A program made the translations under genes and the position numbers. From assembly GCF_936927845.1 (NCBI RefSeq), contig NZ_CAKZHV010000016.1:1-31996 (forward strand): a stretch of 31,996 nt of DNA. Direction: 5' to 3'. Every line of letters starts with the position of its first letter. The stretch's first letter is position 1. Shown here in pieces: positions 1-7,479 of the stretch. The notes beneath the pieces were generated by a model. It saw only the letters and a program-made list of their open reading frames with translations. It made no database searches and had not been told where the DNA came from. Source of the stretch: an uncultured Sphingomonas sp. GTDB taxonomy: Bacteria > Pseudomonadota > Alphaproteobacteria > Sphingomonadales > Sphingomonadaceae.

Positions 1-35
1 AGCGACGCCGCGCCCGCGAGATAAAAGCTCTTCAT
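1..35 (-). CDS. 5' end of the next operon gene (probably CzcB-type adaptor), partial
   Basis: An ATG on the minus strand at 35-33 overlaps the TGA stop of the CzcC-like gene by one base (TGATG), the usual sign of translational coupling. Eleven codons are visible, reading MKSFYLAGAAS, which fits the start of an export signal. In czc-type clusters the gene after the outer-membrane factor is normally the periplasmic adaptor CzcB, followed by the RND pump CzcA. The identity is inferred from gene order only, because too little protein is visible to recognise a domain. Confidence 0.5.
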   Translation of the reverse strand, partial: MKSFYLAGAAS

Positions 36-1312
36 CACTGATTCCCCCCATTGGGCGCACGAGCGGTCAGTCGCTCCACTTGCGCGCGGGCATTCTGGTA
101 ATTGGCAAGCGCGTCGATCGCGGCGACCCGCGTTTCGGCGAGCGTGCGTTCAGCATCGAGCAATTCGAGCTGGCCGAACTTGCCCTCGCGATAGCCGATC
201 CGCGCGATGCGGGCGGCCTCCTGTGCAGCCGCCAGCGCCGGCCCCGACGCCGCACGAGCCGTCGTTGCGGCATTGGCCGCCTGCGCCTGCGCGTCCGTGA
301 TCGCCTGTTCGATGTCGAGCGCGGTCACGCGGCGCTGCGCATCCGCCTGGGTCCGCTGCGCGGTCGCCTGCGCAATCGCGGCGCGACCATTGTTGAACAC
401 CGGGATCGGGATCGACACGCTGAACACCGCCGCCATGTCGTTGGTCGCTTCCAGGCGGCGGATCGACGGCCCGACGTTCAGGTCAGGCACGCGATTGGCG
501 CGCGCGAGCCGCACGCCGGCTTCGGCAATGGAGAAATCCGCGTTGGCTGCCGCCAGCGCGAGTGTGCCGGTCGTGTTGACCGGTGCCAACGGCCCATAGA
601 CGTTCACACCGGGAAGGCGATCGAGCAGCGTGTCATCGAGCAGGCCGTCGATCGGCCGTCCGATCCGACGCGCCAGATTGGCGCGGGCCGCCTCGGCCAA
701 GCGAAGCTGCCGCTCCACATTGGCGTCGGCATTGATACGCGCGACATCCGCGCGCTGTTGCTCGAGTGGCGATGCCCGCCCTGCCTGCACGCGAACGCTC
801 GCGGCCCGCAGCGCATCGCTGGCGATCCGGGCCTGATCGCGGGCTGTCATTACCCGGCGATCGGCCGCGACCGCTTCGACATAGAGCTGCGTTACCTGAA
901 GCCGGACATCCGCCGCGATGATCGCGGCCTGGATCTCGGCCCGGGACAATTGCGCATTGGCGACCGCGACGCGGGCGCCGCGCTTGCCGCCTAGCTCGAT
1001 CGGGATCGCAAAGCCGACCGTGGTTTCCGCGCTGCGGACCCCCCGATACGGCCCGGAGCCGATGACATTCTCGACTTGGCCTTGAACCACCGGATTGGGC
1101 CGCAAGCCGGCGACTGTGCGACCTGCACGGGCCGCGTCGATTCCAGCTGTCGCCGCTTCCGCAGCAGGGGCCGAACCGCCCGCTGCACTGACCGCTTGGT
1201 CAAGCGTGTAGACCGGCGCATCCTGCGCAACAGGCGCGGACGGTCCGACCTGCGCCTGCGCCATCGTGGCGCAAGACGCTGCGGCCAGCATGGCCGCGAG
1301 GATACGATTCAT
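35..1312 (-). CDS. czcC: TolC-family outer membrane efflux protein, CzcC-like
   Basis: This 425-residue protein starts with an export signal ending near AQAQ (about residue 21). It then shows the two alanine- and arginine-rich helical repeats of the outer membrane efflux protein family, at about residues 60-230 and 250-415. Members form trimeric channels that carry metal across the outer membrane for RND pumps. Length and order fit CzcC/CnrC: a small His-rich exported protein lies upstream, and the next gene starts at the overlapping TGATG. The likely substrates are divalent cations (Co, Zn, Cd), because the operon starts with a CDF transporter facing a MerR regulator. The substrate cannot be read from the sequence. 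A second, clearly different TolC-family gene at 25034-26263 belongs to the Cu/Ag system. Confidence 0.85.
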   Translation of the reverse strand: MNRILAAMLAAASCATMAQAQVGPSAPVAQDAPVYTLDQAVSAAGGSAPAAEAATAGIDAARAGRTVAGLRPNPVVQGQVENVIGSGPYRGVRSAETTVGFAIPIELGGKRGARVAVANAQLSRAEIQAAIIAADVRLQVTQLYVEAVAADRRVMTARDQARIASDALRAASVRVQAGRASPLEQQRADVARINADANVERQLRLAEAARANLARRIGRPIDGLLDDTLLDRLPGVNVYGPLAPVNTTGTLALAAANADFSIAEAGVRLARANRVPDLNVGPSIRRLEATNDMAAVFSVSIPIPVFNNGRAAIAQATAQRTQADAQRRVTALDIEQAITDAQAQAANAATTARAASGPALAAAQEAARIARIGYREGKFGQLELLDAERTLAETRVAAIDALANYQNARAQVERLTARAPNGGNQ

Positions 1313-1372
1313 GAAAATAGGACTCCTGACGATGATCGACAGGGGCGCGCCAACGCACGCCCAAATCGGACG

Positions 1373-1702
1373 TCAGGCTTGGGGGGGCCTCAAATGGACC
1401 ATGCCGGTGCGGCCGTCGAGCGACGCAGAGGCGGAGATTGTCGGCTTGGGCACTGTGAGGACGGGGGTATATTCCATCGTCGTGCGCGCAGGCGCGCCGA
1501 CGTCGTGTCCGTGACAATAATTGTGATGATGCGGGACATTCTTGTCCGAGTCCGATGGCACCTGATCGATGTCACCGGCGGTATGGACCGTGAACTCAAT
1601 GCCCGCGATGCTTCCCCCCGCCAGATCGGCGGCATGGGCCATGCCGGAGAAGCTGGTCAGGACCAGCATCAGGCATGTCAGGAAAGGCAAAAAGGCTCGC
1701 AC
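1373..1702 (-). CDS. small exported His-rich protein of unknown function
   Basis: This 109-residue protein starts at a GTG preceded by GAGG at good spacing. The N-terminal 24 residues form a clear signal peptide ending at AHA-ADL. The mature part carries a metal-binding-looking stretch, PHHHNYCHGHD, at about residues 57-67, and little else. The gene lies 40 bp after the FTR1 gene and 60 bp before czcC, so it is probably in the same operon. Small periplasmic His-rich proteins often precede czcC in Alphaproteobacteria. A role as periplasmic metal buffer or chaperone is inferred. I do not recognise a named domain. Confidence 0.7.
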   Translation of the reverse strand: MRAFLPFLTCLMLVLTSFSGMAHAADLAGGSIAGIEFTVHTAGDIDQVPSDSDKNVPHHHNYCHGHDVGAPARTTMEYTPVLTVPKPTISASASLDGRTGMVHLRPPQA

Positions 1703-1742
1703 TAGCTTGCCTCTATCACGGAAGGGTTTTCATGTCATTGCA

Positions 1743-3710
1743 CTAATTCGAACCAAGGGTCACTGAGCCGGAACCCGAGCGGGATCGGTCGCGCCCGTTC
1801 CAGGCGAACCCGACCGCAATGGCGACCGCCATCAGGAGTTGCGCCAGCACCGATTGCCAAGTGGGAAACACGCCGAGCATCGACAGCCGTGGCACGTCCG
1901 CGAGCGGTGCGATGTTGATAAGGCCGGCTTCCTGGAGCGCGGCGACGCCTTTACCCGCCAGCACGACGGTCAGGACCGCCATGAGCCAGGAGCTATAGCG
2001 GAAGAACTGCGCGATCGGCAGCTTGCGACTGTAGCGAAGCATGGCCCAAGCGATCAGGCTGAGCAGTCCAATCGCCGACCCGGCCCCCGCGAGAAGCATC
2101 CCGTTGTCACCTTGCGCCGAAAGCGCGGCATAGAACAGGATCGTCTCGAAGACCTCGCGATAAACTACGACGAACGCCAGCCCGAACAGGAACCAGCCCG
2201 ACCCGCCCGAGAGCGCCCGCGACATCTTCTCGCGAATATAGCGCTGCCACTGATCGGCCTGCGCCTTGCCGTGCATCCAAATCCCGACCGAGAGCAGCAC
2301 GACCGCGGCGAACAGCGAGCCAAACCCTTCCGTCAGCTCCCGGCTCGCACCGCTGATCCCGATCGCATAGGTGGCGACCGCCCAGGTGATCCCGCCCGCG
2401 ATGATCGCGCTGACCCAGCCGCCATGCACGTACCGCAGCGCCTCGCCGCGCTCGGCTTTACGCAGGAACGCGATCATGGCGACGACGATGAGCAGGGCTT
2501 CGAGCCCTTCACGCAGCAGGATCGTGAACGCGCCCAGGAACGTGGACGCCTCGGTGGCGGCATCGGGCGCGAGCGCCGCTTCTGCATCATCGAAAAAGCC
2601 GCCCAGCACCGTGACCTTCTCCGCGAGATCATCGGGCGATGCGCCCCGGTCGATCGCGGCGCGGAACTCCCCCATGGCGCCCTCGATTCGGCCCATCAGC
2701 GTCGCGTCGCGCGCGGTGAGCGTTGGTTCGATCGGCTCGAACCCATCGAGATAGGCTGACAGCGCCAGCTCTTTTGCCATCCGCGCATCGCCACGCCGGG
2801 CAGCGGCCACGCTTTCGGCGAGTTTGGCGCGGGCGACCGCGAGCGAGCCGGGAGCCTGTTGCATCACCTGTTCAGGGTGGCGACGCAGGAACGCGAGCAC
2901 GGCGTCAGCCTTGGCGTCGCCGATCGCCGCGCCGAGCGCGGCCGGGGTGAGTGCGACCAGGGTTTTCAGGTCCGGGATGCGACGGCGAAGGGTCGGATCG
3001 GATTTCCACAGCCGCTCGCCTTCGCGCGCCTGCGCGTCCGTGAAGGCGAAGCTCCCGGCTCGGAATGCTACCGCCCAGCGCTGATCGTTCGGCAGATCGG
3101 CGAAGCTCTGCATCGCCGTCCCGTCGATGCCCTGCGTCACCACCTGATAGAGCGCGAAGACGCTGCGCTGGCGCGCACGTTCGGCATCGGTAAAGGCGAT
3201 CGGGGGTGTCGCGAGCTTGGCGGCGTCGGGGCCACGGCCGTTGCCCGTCATGCCGTGACAGGACGCGCAGGATTGTTGGAACAGGGCATGGCCGGAGACG
3301 AGGTTCGGAGCCTTATCGGGCGCGAGCGGCACCGGGTAGGCGCGCAGCAGATCGGCCGCGAGCCCGTGCGCCAGTGTTGCCACCTGTTCAGTCGATCCCT
3401 TTTCCGCGATTACCGCTTGGAGGTTGGCGGCCCGCTGAATGAGGGCTTGGCGCTCCGGCTTCGCCGGCAGGCCTTGAAGCCGTGTCGAGACCGACGCGGC
3501 AAACTCATTCATTTCGGCGTATTCCGACGCGCTCTTGATCCGACCGTTCGCGACCGCGCCTCCATAATCGACGGCCATATAGTCGAGCAGCCGCCATGCG
3601 GTTTGCACGTCGCCGGGTTCGGCGAATGCCGCAGCAGGGATCAGCAGCGCAGCGAGCGCGGCGAGCAGCCGCAGCGAGAGCATTGCCCGGATCAAGGTGA
3701 GCAGACGCAC
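1743..3710 (-). CDS. cytochrome c / FTR1-family iron permease fusion
   Basis: The 655-residue protein has a signal peptide (ending AFAEP), a periplasmic helical region, a class I cytochrome c domain with the haem motif CASCHG at about residue 148, and a C-terminal FTR1 permease domain with seven or so membrane helices. Both REXXE iron-binding motifs of FTR1 are present: REGLE in the first permease helix and REVFE in a later one. The family moves iron or related cations across the inner membrane, coupled to oxidation. Here it sits between a CDF transporter and a czc operon, so its cargo may be another metal. It starts at a GTG that overlaps the TAG stop of the CDF gene by one base (TAGTG) and has a GGGAGAG ribosome site. 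Confidence 0.85.
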   Translation of the reverse strand: MRLLTLIRAMLSLRLLAALAALLIPAAAFAEPGDVQTAWRLLDYMAVDYGGAVANGRIKSASEYAEMNEFAASVSTRLQGLPAKPERQALIQRAANLQAVIAEKGSTEQVATLAHGLAADLLRAYPVPLAPDKAPNLVSGHALFQQSCASCHGMTGNGRGPDAAKLATPPIAFTDAERARQRSVFALYQVVTQGIDGTAMQSFADLPNDQRWAVAFRAGSFAFTDAQAREGERLWKSDPTLRRRIPDLKTLVALTPAALGAAIGDAKADAVLAFLRRHPEQVMQQAPGSLAVARAKLAESVAAARRGDARMAKELALSAYLDGFEPIEPTLTARDATLMGRIEGAMGEFRAAIDRGASPDDLAEKVTVLGGFFDDAEAALAPDAATEASTFLGAFTILLREGLEALLIVVAMIAFLRKAERGEALRYVHGGWVSAIIAGGITWAVATYAIGISGASRELTEGFGSLFAAVVLLSVGIWMHGKAQADQWQRYIREKMSRALSGGSGWFLFGLAFVVVYREVFETILFYAALSAQGDNGMLLAGAGSAIGLLSLIAWAMLRYSRKLPIAQFFRYSSWLMAVLTVVLAGKGVAALQEAGLINIAPLADVPRLSMLGVFPTWQSVLAQLLMAVAIAVGFAWNGRDRSRSGSGSVTLGSN

Positions 3711-4336
3711 TACCGCTCTCCCAGTTCGCGCCGAGCGCCAGTGACGATTTCATAAGCGGAGTGGAGGAACAGGAGGGCGATGAGGCCGGCGACGGCGAGG
3801 TCCGGCCAGGCGCTTCCTGTCCACGCCACCAGACCGGCCGCGGCGATCACCGCGACATTGGCGAGCGCGTCGTTGCGGCTGAACAGCCAGATCGCGCGAA
3901 CATTGGCGTCCCCTTCCCGGAAACGCGCAAGCACCAAGGCGGACACGACATTGATCGCGAGCGCGACAACGCCGATTGTGCCCATCAGTTCGGCATCCGG
4001 CGCGGTTGCGTTCAGGGCGCGCCAAATCGCGAAACCGATTACGCCCACGCCAAGCGCACCGAGAAACAACCCCTGCGTCAGCGCGACCTTTGCCCTCGCC
4101 CGTGCGGACCAGGCAAGCGCGAGAAGACCGATAAGGCTGATCGACCCGTCCCCGAGAAAATCGAGGGAATCCGCTTTCAGCGCTTGGCTATCGGCGATGA
4201 ACCCGCCGAACAGCTCGGCGACTCCGAAGCCGAGGTTGAGCACCACGACGGTCAGCAGCGCACGGCGATAGGCCGGATCGGTTTGCGCGCGCGCGGGCTC
4301 CCCGTGGCACCCGCAGCTTTCGGTAGAAGCATTCAT
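3710..4336 (-). CDS. cation diffusion facilitator-type metal transporter
   Basis: The start is the ATG at 4336, giving 208 residues; an in-frame upstream extension exists but would run through the promoter. The N-terminus carries CGCHGE, a possible metal-capture motif. Six hydrophobic helices follow, the CDF membrane domain. The metal-site helices show DSLDFLGD (aspartates spaced four apart, helix 2) and SRNDALAN (helix 5). The protein ends just after helix 6, without the cytoplasmic C-terminal domain of classical CzcD/YiiP. This short form is familiar beside MerR regulators. It should export divalent cations from the cytoplasm. It is the first gene of the minus-strand operon leading to FTR1 and czcC, and is transcribed from the MerR-type promoter directly upstream. 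Confidence 0.85.
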   Translation of the reverse strand: MNASTESCGCHGEPARAQTDPAYRRALLTVVVLNLGFGVAELFGGFIADSQALKADSLDFLGDGSISLIGLLALAWSARARAKVALTQGLFLGALGVGVIGFAIWRALNATAPDAELMGTIGVVALAINVVSALVLARFREGDANVRAIWLFSRNDALANVAVIAAAGLVAWTGSAWPDLAVAGLIALLFLHSAYEIVTGARRELGER

Positions 4337-4343
4337 GCGGCCT

Positions 4344-4374
4344 TCCTTACCACCTCCAGTCGCTGTAGAAGCAA
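4344..4374 (-). promoter_or_regulatory. MerR-type promoter/operator of the CDF-FTR1-czc operon
   Basis: On the minus strand the -35 element TTGCTT (4374-4369) and the -10-like TAAGGA (4349-4344) are separated by 19 bp. That overlong spacer is diagnostic of promoters activated by MerR proteins. The spacer contains the dyad CTACAG-CGA-CTGGAG, with one mismatch. The divergent MerR gene starts at 4412. The start codon of the CDF gene is only seven bases past the -10, so the mRNA may be leaderless. Confidence 0.75.
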
Positions 4375-4411
4375 GCGAAATGTGCGACACGTTCGCATTA
4401 GCAAGGATGGC

Positions 4412-4831
4412 ATGATGAAGCCGGTGATGATTGGGCAGCTCGCCAGCGAGACGTCGACAAAAGTGACGACGATCCGGTTTTATGAGTCGATCGGGTTGCT
4501 GCGCTCCGCCCCGCGCACGGCGTCGGGCCGTAGAACCTATGATGCCAGCGACATCGAGCGTTTGCACTTCATCCGCAACGGTCGCCGGCTCGGCTTTTCG
4601 GTCGACGAAATACGATCGTTGATGGGGCTGGCGCAGAACCCGGACCAGGATTGTGGTGCCGCCTCAGCTATCGCTGCTCAGCACCTCAAGGATGTTGAGG
4701 AGAGGCTGGCGCAACTCGCGGTGTTGCGGGATGAGTTGGCAATGCTCAGCCAGAGCTGCACCAAGGCGCGCATGGCCGATTGTCGGATCATGAAGGCGAT
4801 CGGCAAAGGCCACCCTCAAGCCGATCAGTAA
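4412..4831 (+). CDS. MerR-family divalent-metal-responsive regulator
   Basis: The protein of 139 residues has an N-terminal MerR winged helix (IGQLASETSTKVTTIRFYE) and a long dimerisation helix. Its metal-binding loop has cysteines at 81, 116 and 124. Three cysteines spaced 35 and 8 are the pattern of regulators for Cd/Pb/Zn/Hg, whereas Cu(I) CueR lacks the first. The start is the ATG at 4412, followed by a second ATG and preceded by AAGGA. It is divergent from the CDF operon across a MerR-type operator. Its end overlaps the convergent aspartic protease gene, which has a similar operator. ZntR/CadR-like function is inferred; the exact metal is not decided. Confidence 0.85.
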   Translation: MMKPVMIGQLASETSTKVTTIRFYESIGLLRSAPRTASGRRTYDASDIERLHFIRNGRRLGFSVDEIRSLMGLAQNPDQDCGAASAIAAQHLKDVEERLAQLAVLRDELAMLSQSCTKARMADCRIMKAIGKGHPQADQ

Positions 4832-6054
4832 TAGTCGGCTAGCCTGAGGTCGCGCACATCACCCGAGGCTATCGTCAGCTTTACGAGGGTGCCAGCAGGC
4901 CGGGAGCGCACTTGCCAGAGCTCCCCACGCGTATAGTTCGCATCGATCGAATGGCCGTTCACCGCCACGATCCGGTCGCCAACCGCCCAGCCAGCCTTTT
5001 CCGCGGGACTGTTCGCCGCCACATGAACGACGGTGAGCGCCGTTGGTGAGGCTGCGAGGCCAAGGCCGCTACGGTCCTTCAGCATCGGCAGGCGACGACG
5101 AGGACCGAGTGGCCGGAGCCACACGAATCCGGCGGTCACGTCGAACACCACGTCGAATTGAGCGATCAGCGGTAGGCCGACATTGCCAACCGTGCTGGTG
5201 GAGAGCCAAGCTCTCATCCCGAGTGTGGGGACGTTCGAGACGCCAAGCCCTTCAATGTTGATGTTCTGGGTTGTGAAAGCATCGTTGACCCGCACGCCAT
5301 CGACGCCGCCGATCGCCGCGGTCGAGACGAGCTTCCCGTTCAACAGCCCTTGATCGCGGGCATAGGCCGACGAGAGCATCAGCGCGGCCGAGCTGCCAAG
5401 ATCGATCATCAAGGGCACGGGAGACAGGCCCTCGACGGAGGCCCGGATGAACAGCTCCTGCTTGGCACCGCGTCCGAGCGCGACAGCGCGCCAGTCGGGG
5501 CCGGCGAGAAACGTGCCTGACTTGACGACCGCCATACGCCTGTTCGCGAAATCGAGCGCGATGCAGCTGCCCGTGAACATATCGGCACCGAGGAGAACGT
5601 CGATCGGTCGTCCGAAGGCCGCCGACACTGAACTCAGATCACCAACAACGGCAAAGGGTAAGCGACGGGTTTCGCGGGCGAGCTGTACGTCGATGTCGCG
5701 GACCAGCAGCACCGGGGCCTTGGCGCTCAGCCCGCTAATCATGCGCCGCTCACCATTGTTCAAGCCGAGCTTCGTCGCGAGCGCCGTGCTCATGATCGAC
5801 GCGCCGCTGCCACTGTCGAGCACCGCCCGCGCCGGCACTCCGCGCACTTGTGCCGAAACAAGGAGGGTATCACCCGTGCCGACTTCCAGCGGCTCCCATT
5901 CGAGGTGAGCCGCGCCGAAGTTCCACGAGGCCGCAGACCGGGAAGTCTGTCGCGCGAGCGTTGGAGAACCGAGCACCAAGCCGGTTCCACAGGCCACCAG
6001 CCGCGCCACTAATGAGCGTCGAGACATACCGATTGCTTCAACACGGGCCGTCAA
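4825..6054 (-). CDS. exported retropepsin-like aspartic protease with PDZ domain
   Basis: The catalytic part has a pepsin-type motif VLDSGSGAS followed by a second lobe-like motif MIDLGSSAAL, so two half-domains lie in tandem, in the style of the bacterial aspartyl protease family. A C-terminal PDZ domain follows (AANSPAEKAGWAVGDRI, then VNGHSID). The N-terminus has a twin-arginine-like SRRSLVARL and a hydrophobic stretch, so it should be exported. I chose the TTG at 6054 because GGAGG lies seven bases before it; the ATG at 6027 is the alternative and has no good ribosome site. The gene converges on the MerR gene with a 7-bp overlap. A MerR-type promoter about 40 bp upstream suggests metal induction. 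Substrates are unknown. In the second lobe D-L-G replaces the canonical D-[ST]-G. Confidence 0.8.
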   Translation of the reverse strand: MTARVEAIGMSRRSLVARLVACGTGLVLGSPTLARQTSRSAASWNFGAAHLEWEPLEVGTGDTLLVSAQVRGVPARAVLDSGSGASIMSTALATKLGLNNGERRMISGLSAKAPVLLVRDIDVQLARETRRLPFAVVGDLSSVSAAFGRPIDVLLGADMFTGSCIALDFANRRMAVVKSGTFLAGPDWRAVALGRGAKQELFIRASVEGLSPVPLMIDLGSSAALMLSSAYARDQGLLNGKLVSTAAIGGVDGVRVNDAFTTQNINIEGLGVSNVPTLGMRAWLSTSTVGNVGLPLIAQFDVVFDVTAGFVWLRPLGPRRRLPMLKDRSGLGLAASPTALTVVHVAANSPAEKAGWAVGDRIVAVNGHSIDANYTRGELWQVRSRPAGTLVKLTIASGDVRDLRLADYY

Positions 6055-6094
6055 AAAGCCACCTCCAGCCCCCCGTCCGCAGGAGAGCAAATTG

Positions 6095-6125
6095 CGGTTA
6101 CATGCTCTAGCAACTGGAGGAGCAA
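6095..6125 (-). promoter_or_regulatory. MerR-type promoter upstream of the aspartic protease
   Basis: On the minus strand TTGCTC (6125-6120) is followed after 19 bp by TAACCG (6100-6095). The spacer holds the near-perfect dyad CTCCAG-TTG-CTAGAG. The geometry matches the promoters at 4344-4374 and 6952-6982. No MerR gene is divergent from it, so either the convergent MerR at 4412-4831 or the one at 6990-7406 would have to act here. Confidence 0.6.
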
Positions 6126-6289
6126 GGGTTTTTGAAGCGCCCGAAATGCTATCCTGTTCAAATGCCCTCTCGAAAATGAGCAGTTGAGGCAGGTCAGGAA
6201 CCGGTCGAATAAGACCGAAGTAGGCAATTTCGCTTGCGCGACCTTGGCGAGCAGGACCCCAGTTCACGAAGAAACGTGAAGCTATCGCC

Positions 6290-6511
6290 TCACCCGCAGC
6301 AGCCCGCCACAGTCCCGTTTGCTTTCGCTTCCTGGATCGGAGGGCATGGGACATCGCCAAATGAGCAGAACACGCAGCAGTCGCCAGCCAGGGGCCGCAG
6401 CACCACCGCGCAATGCCGGCAATCATAGAAGAATTGGCAGGCGTTGGTGGGCATCCTTTCGGTGGCCACCCCGCCGCATTTGGGACAGGTCAGGGTTGAG
6501 GTGAGCTGCAT
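6290..6511 (-). CDS. GDCCVxC-domain small cysteine-rich protein
   Basis: The 73-residue protein begins at an ATG overlapping the merT stop by one base (TGATG). It contains eleven cysteines, arranged as a CPKC pair, a CRHC pair, the family signature GDCCVFCSFG, then VPCPPIQ, and a terminal CC. In this family some members carry selenocysteine at a conserved position; here all are cysteine. It has no signal peptide, so it acts in the cytoplasm. Coupling to merT and the cysteine content suggest a soft-metal (mercury) binding or relay role. That is inference, and no enzymatic function is established as far as I know. Confidence 0.75.
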   Translation of the reverse strand: MQLTSTLTCPKCGGVATERMPTNACQFFYDCRHCAVVLRPLAGDCCVFCSFGDVPCPPIQEAKANGTVAGCCG

Positions 6512-6927
6512 CAGGAAAGCGCGTTCATCAGCGGCGCTTCTAGGAGGTCCCAGGCGAACGCGATAAGCGTCAGAACCGTTCCGATCGCGAGCAGGATAGG
6601 TGTCGCGCGCGAGGGCAGCGGCATTGTGCAGGACCGGTCCCCAGCACAGGACCTCCGCCGCTGCGCGTAGGCCCACCACCCAGCAGCCAAGCCGATGAGG
6701 GAGGTCGCCGTTAGCGGCCACCGTAGTGGTATCAGCGCGGCGAAGTTGCTGGACAGGCCCGCCCCCAGGCCGAGCGCCGCGAGTGCGAGGGGCAGGACGC
6801 AGCATGACGCCGCAGCTAGAACAGCGGCTAAGCTCGCAAGCGCGCCGAGGGCGGATAGCCCCGTGTCGGCGCGACGTCGTGACGTTGGTGCGCCTAGGGG
6901 TTCACGCGGGATGGTCTCTTGGTTCAT
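6511..6927 (-). CDS. merT: MerT-like mercuric ion transporter
   Basis: The 138-residue inner membrane protein has three hydrophobic helices. The first carries the vicinal cysteine pair SCCVLPLAL (C42-C43). A second pair, C94 and C100, lies in the cytoplasmic loop and has the same six-residue spacing as the second cysteine pair of MerT. Members take Hg(II) from the periplasm into the cytoplasm. The start ATG is preceded by AGAGG. It is driven from a MerR-type promoter facing merR. No MerP or MerA reductase is found nearby, so uptake would not be coupled to reduction within this locus. The GDCCVxC gene follows by translational coupling. Confidence 0.8.
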   Translation of the reverse strand: MNQETIPREPLGAPTSRRRADTGLSALGALASLAAVLAAASCCVLPLALAALGLGAGLSSNFAALIPLRWPLTATSLIGLAAGWWAYAQRRRSCAGDRSCTMPLPSRATPILLAIGTVLTLIAFAWDLLEAPLMNALS

Positions 6928-6951
6928 CTATCGCCTCTAGCGGGTTAGCCC

Positions 6952-6982
6952 GTTATGCATCCTGTAGTGACTACAGGAGCAA
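6952..6982 (-). promoter_or_regulatory. MerR operator/promoter between merR and merT
   Basis: On the minus strand TTGCTC (6982-6977) and CATAAC (6957-6952) are 19 bp apart. The spacer begins with a perfect 17-bp palindrome, CCTGTAGT-C-ACTACAGG (6961-6977). This is the strongest dyad of the four MerR-type sites in the window. The expected start of transcription is about 18 nt before the merT ATG. Confidence 0.8.
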
Positions 6983-6989
6983 GCAATAT

Positions 6990-7406
6990 ATGCGCGTTGA
7001 GGAAAGCATCACGATCGGCGAGCTGTCTCGCCGGACTGGCGTGAATATCGAGACGATCCGGTACTTCGAGCGCGTTGGTGTTCTCGCAACGCCACCCCGC
7101 ACAAGCGGCGGGCGGCGGGTATATGGGACCGGTCACGTCCGCGCACTTGGGTTCGTCCGTCGCGCGCGCGAACTCGGCTTCTCCCCGGCCGAGGTGCGCG
7201 CGATCCTGTCTCTTGGCGGTTCTGCGCAGGCGTCATGCAGTGAGGTCCGCGAGATCGCGGCTCACCATCTAGAGCGTGTGCGCGCTAAGATGGAGGATCT
7301 GGCGCAACTAGAAAGCCTGCTGGCTGCGACCATCGACCGTTGCGAAGGCGACGGGGCGGCGAGGTGCGCCGTGATCGACTTGCTGAACCAACATTCGACT
7401 GCGTAG
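6990..7406 (+). CDS. merR: MerR-family regulator, probably mercury-responsive
   Basis: The 138-residue protein has the MerR DNA-binding helix-turn-helix (IGELSRRTGVNIETIRYFE) and metal-ligand cysteines at 83, 118 and 126. These sit almost exactly where MerR of Tn501 has C82, C117 and C126. The start chosen is the ATG at 6990; the reading frame continues upstream but would cross the operator. It is divergent from merT across the palindromic operator, which supports Hg(II) as effector. Pb- or Cd-responsive relatives have the same cysteine arrangement, so the metal rests on the MerT neighbour. Confidence 0.8.
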   Translation: MRVEESITIGELSRRTGVNIETIRYFERVGVLATPPRTSGGRRVYGTGHVRALGFVRRARELGFSPAEVRAILSLGGSAQASCSEVREIAAHHLERVRAKMEDLAQLESLLAATIDRCEGDGAARCAVIDLLNQHSTA

Positions 7407-7479
7407 ATGTCGCATCGCACCCCGTACTCGCGCAAACGGTCGATAACGGAGCCGATCACCATCACCACGGCACGCGGCC

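Noticed and set aside
80..994. Long plus-strand open frame over the czcC gene
   Set aside because: It is antisense to a clear TolC-family protein and its product is Arg-rich without domain pattern, as expected for a shadow frame in GC-rich DNA.
1839..2759. Plus-strand frame across the FTR1 permease gene
   Set aside because: Antisense shadow; the minus-strand product has the cytochrome c and both REXXE motifs.
6028..6426. N-terminal extension of the aspartic protease to an ATG at 6426
   Set aside because: It would run through the MerR-type promoter, adds no recognisable domain, and would place the signal peptide internally.
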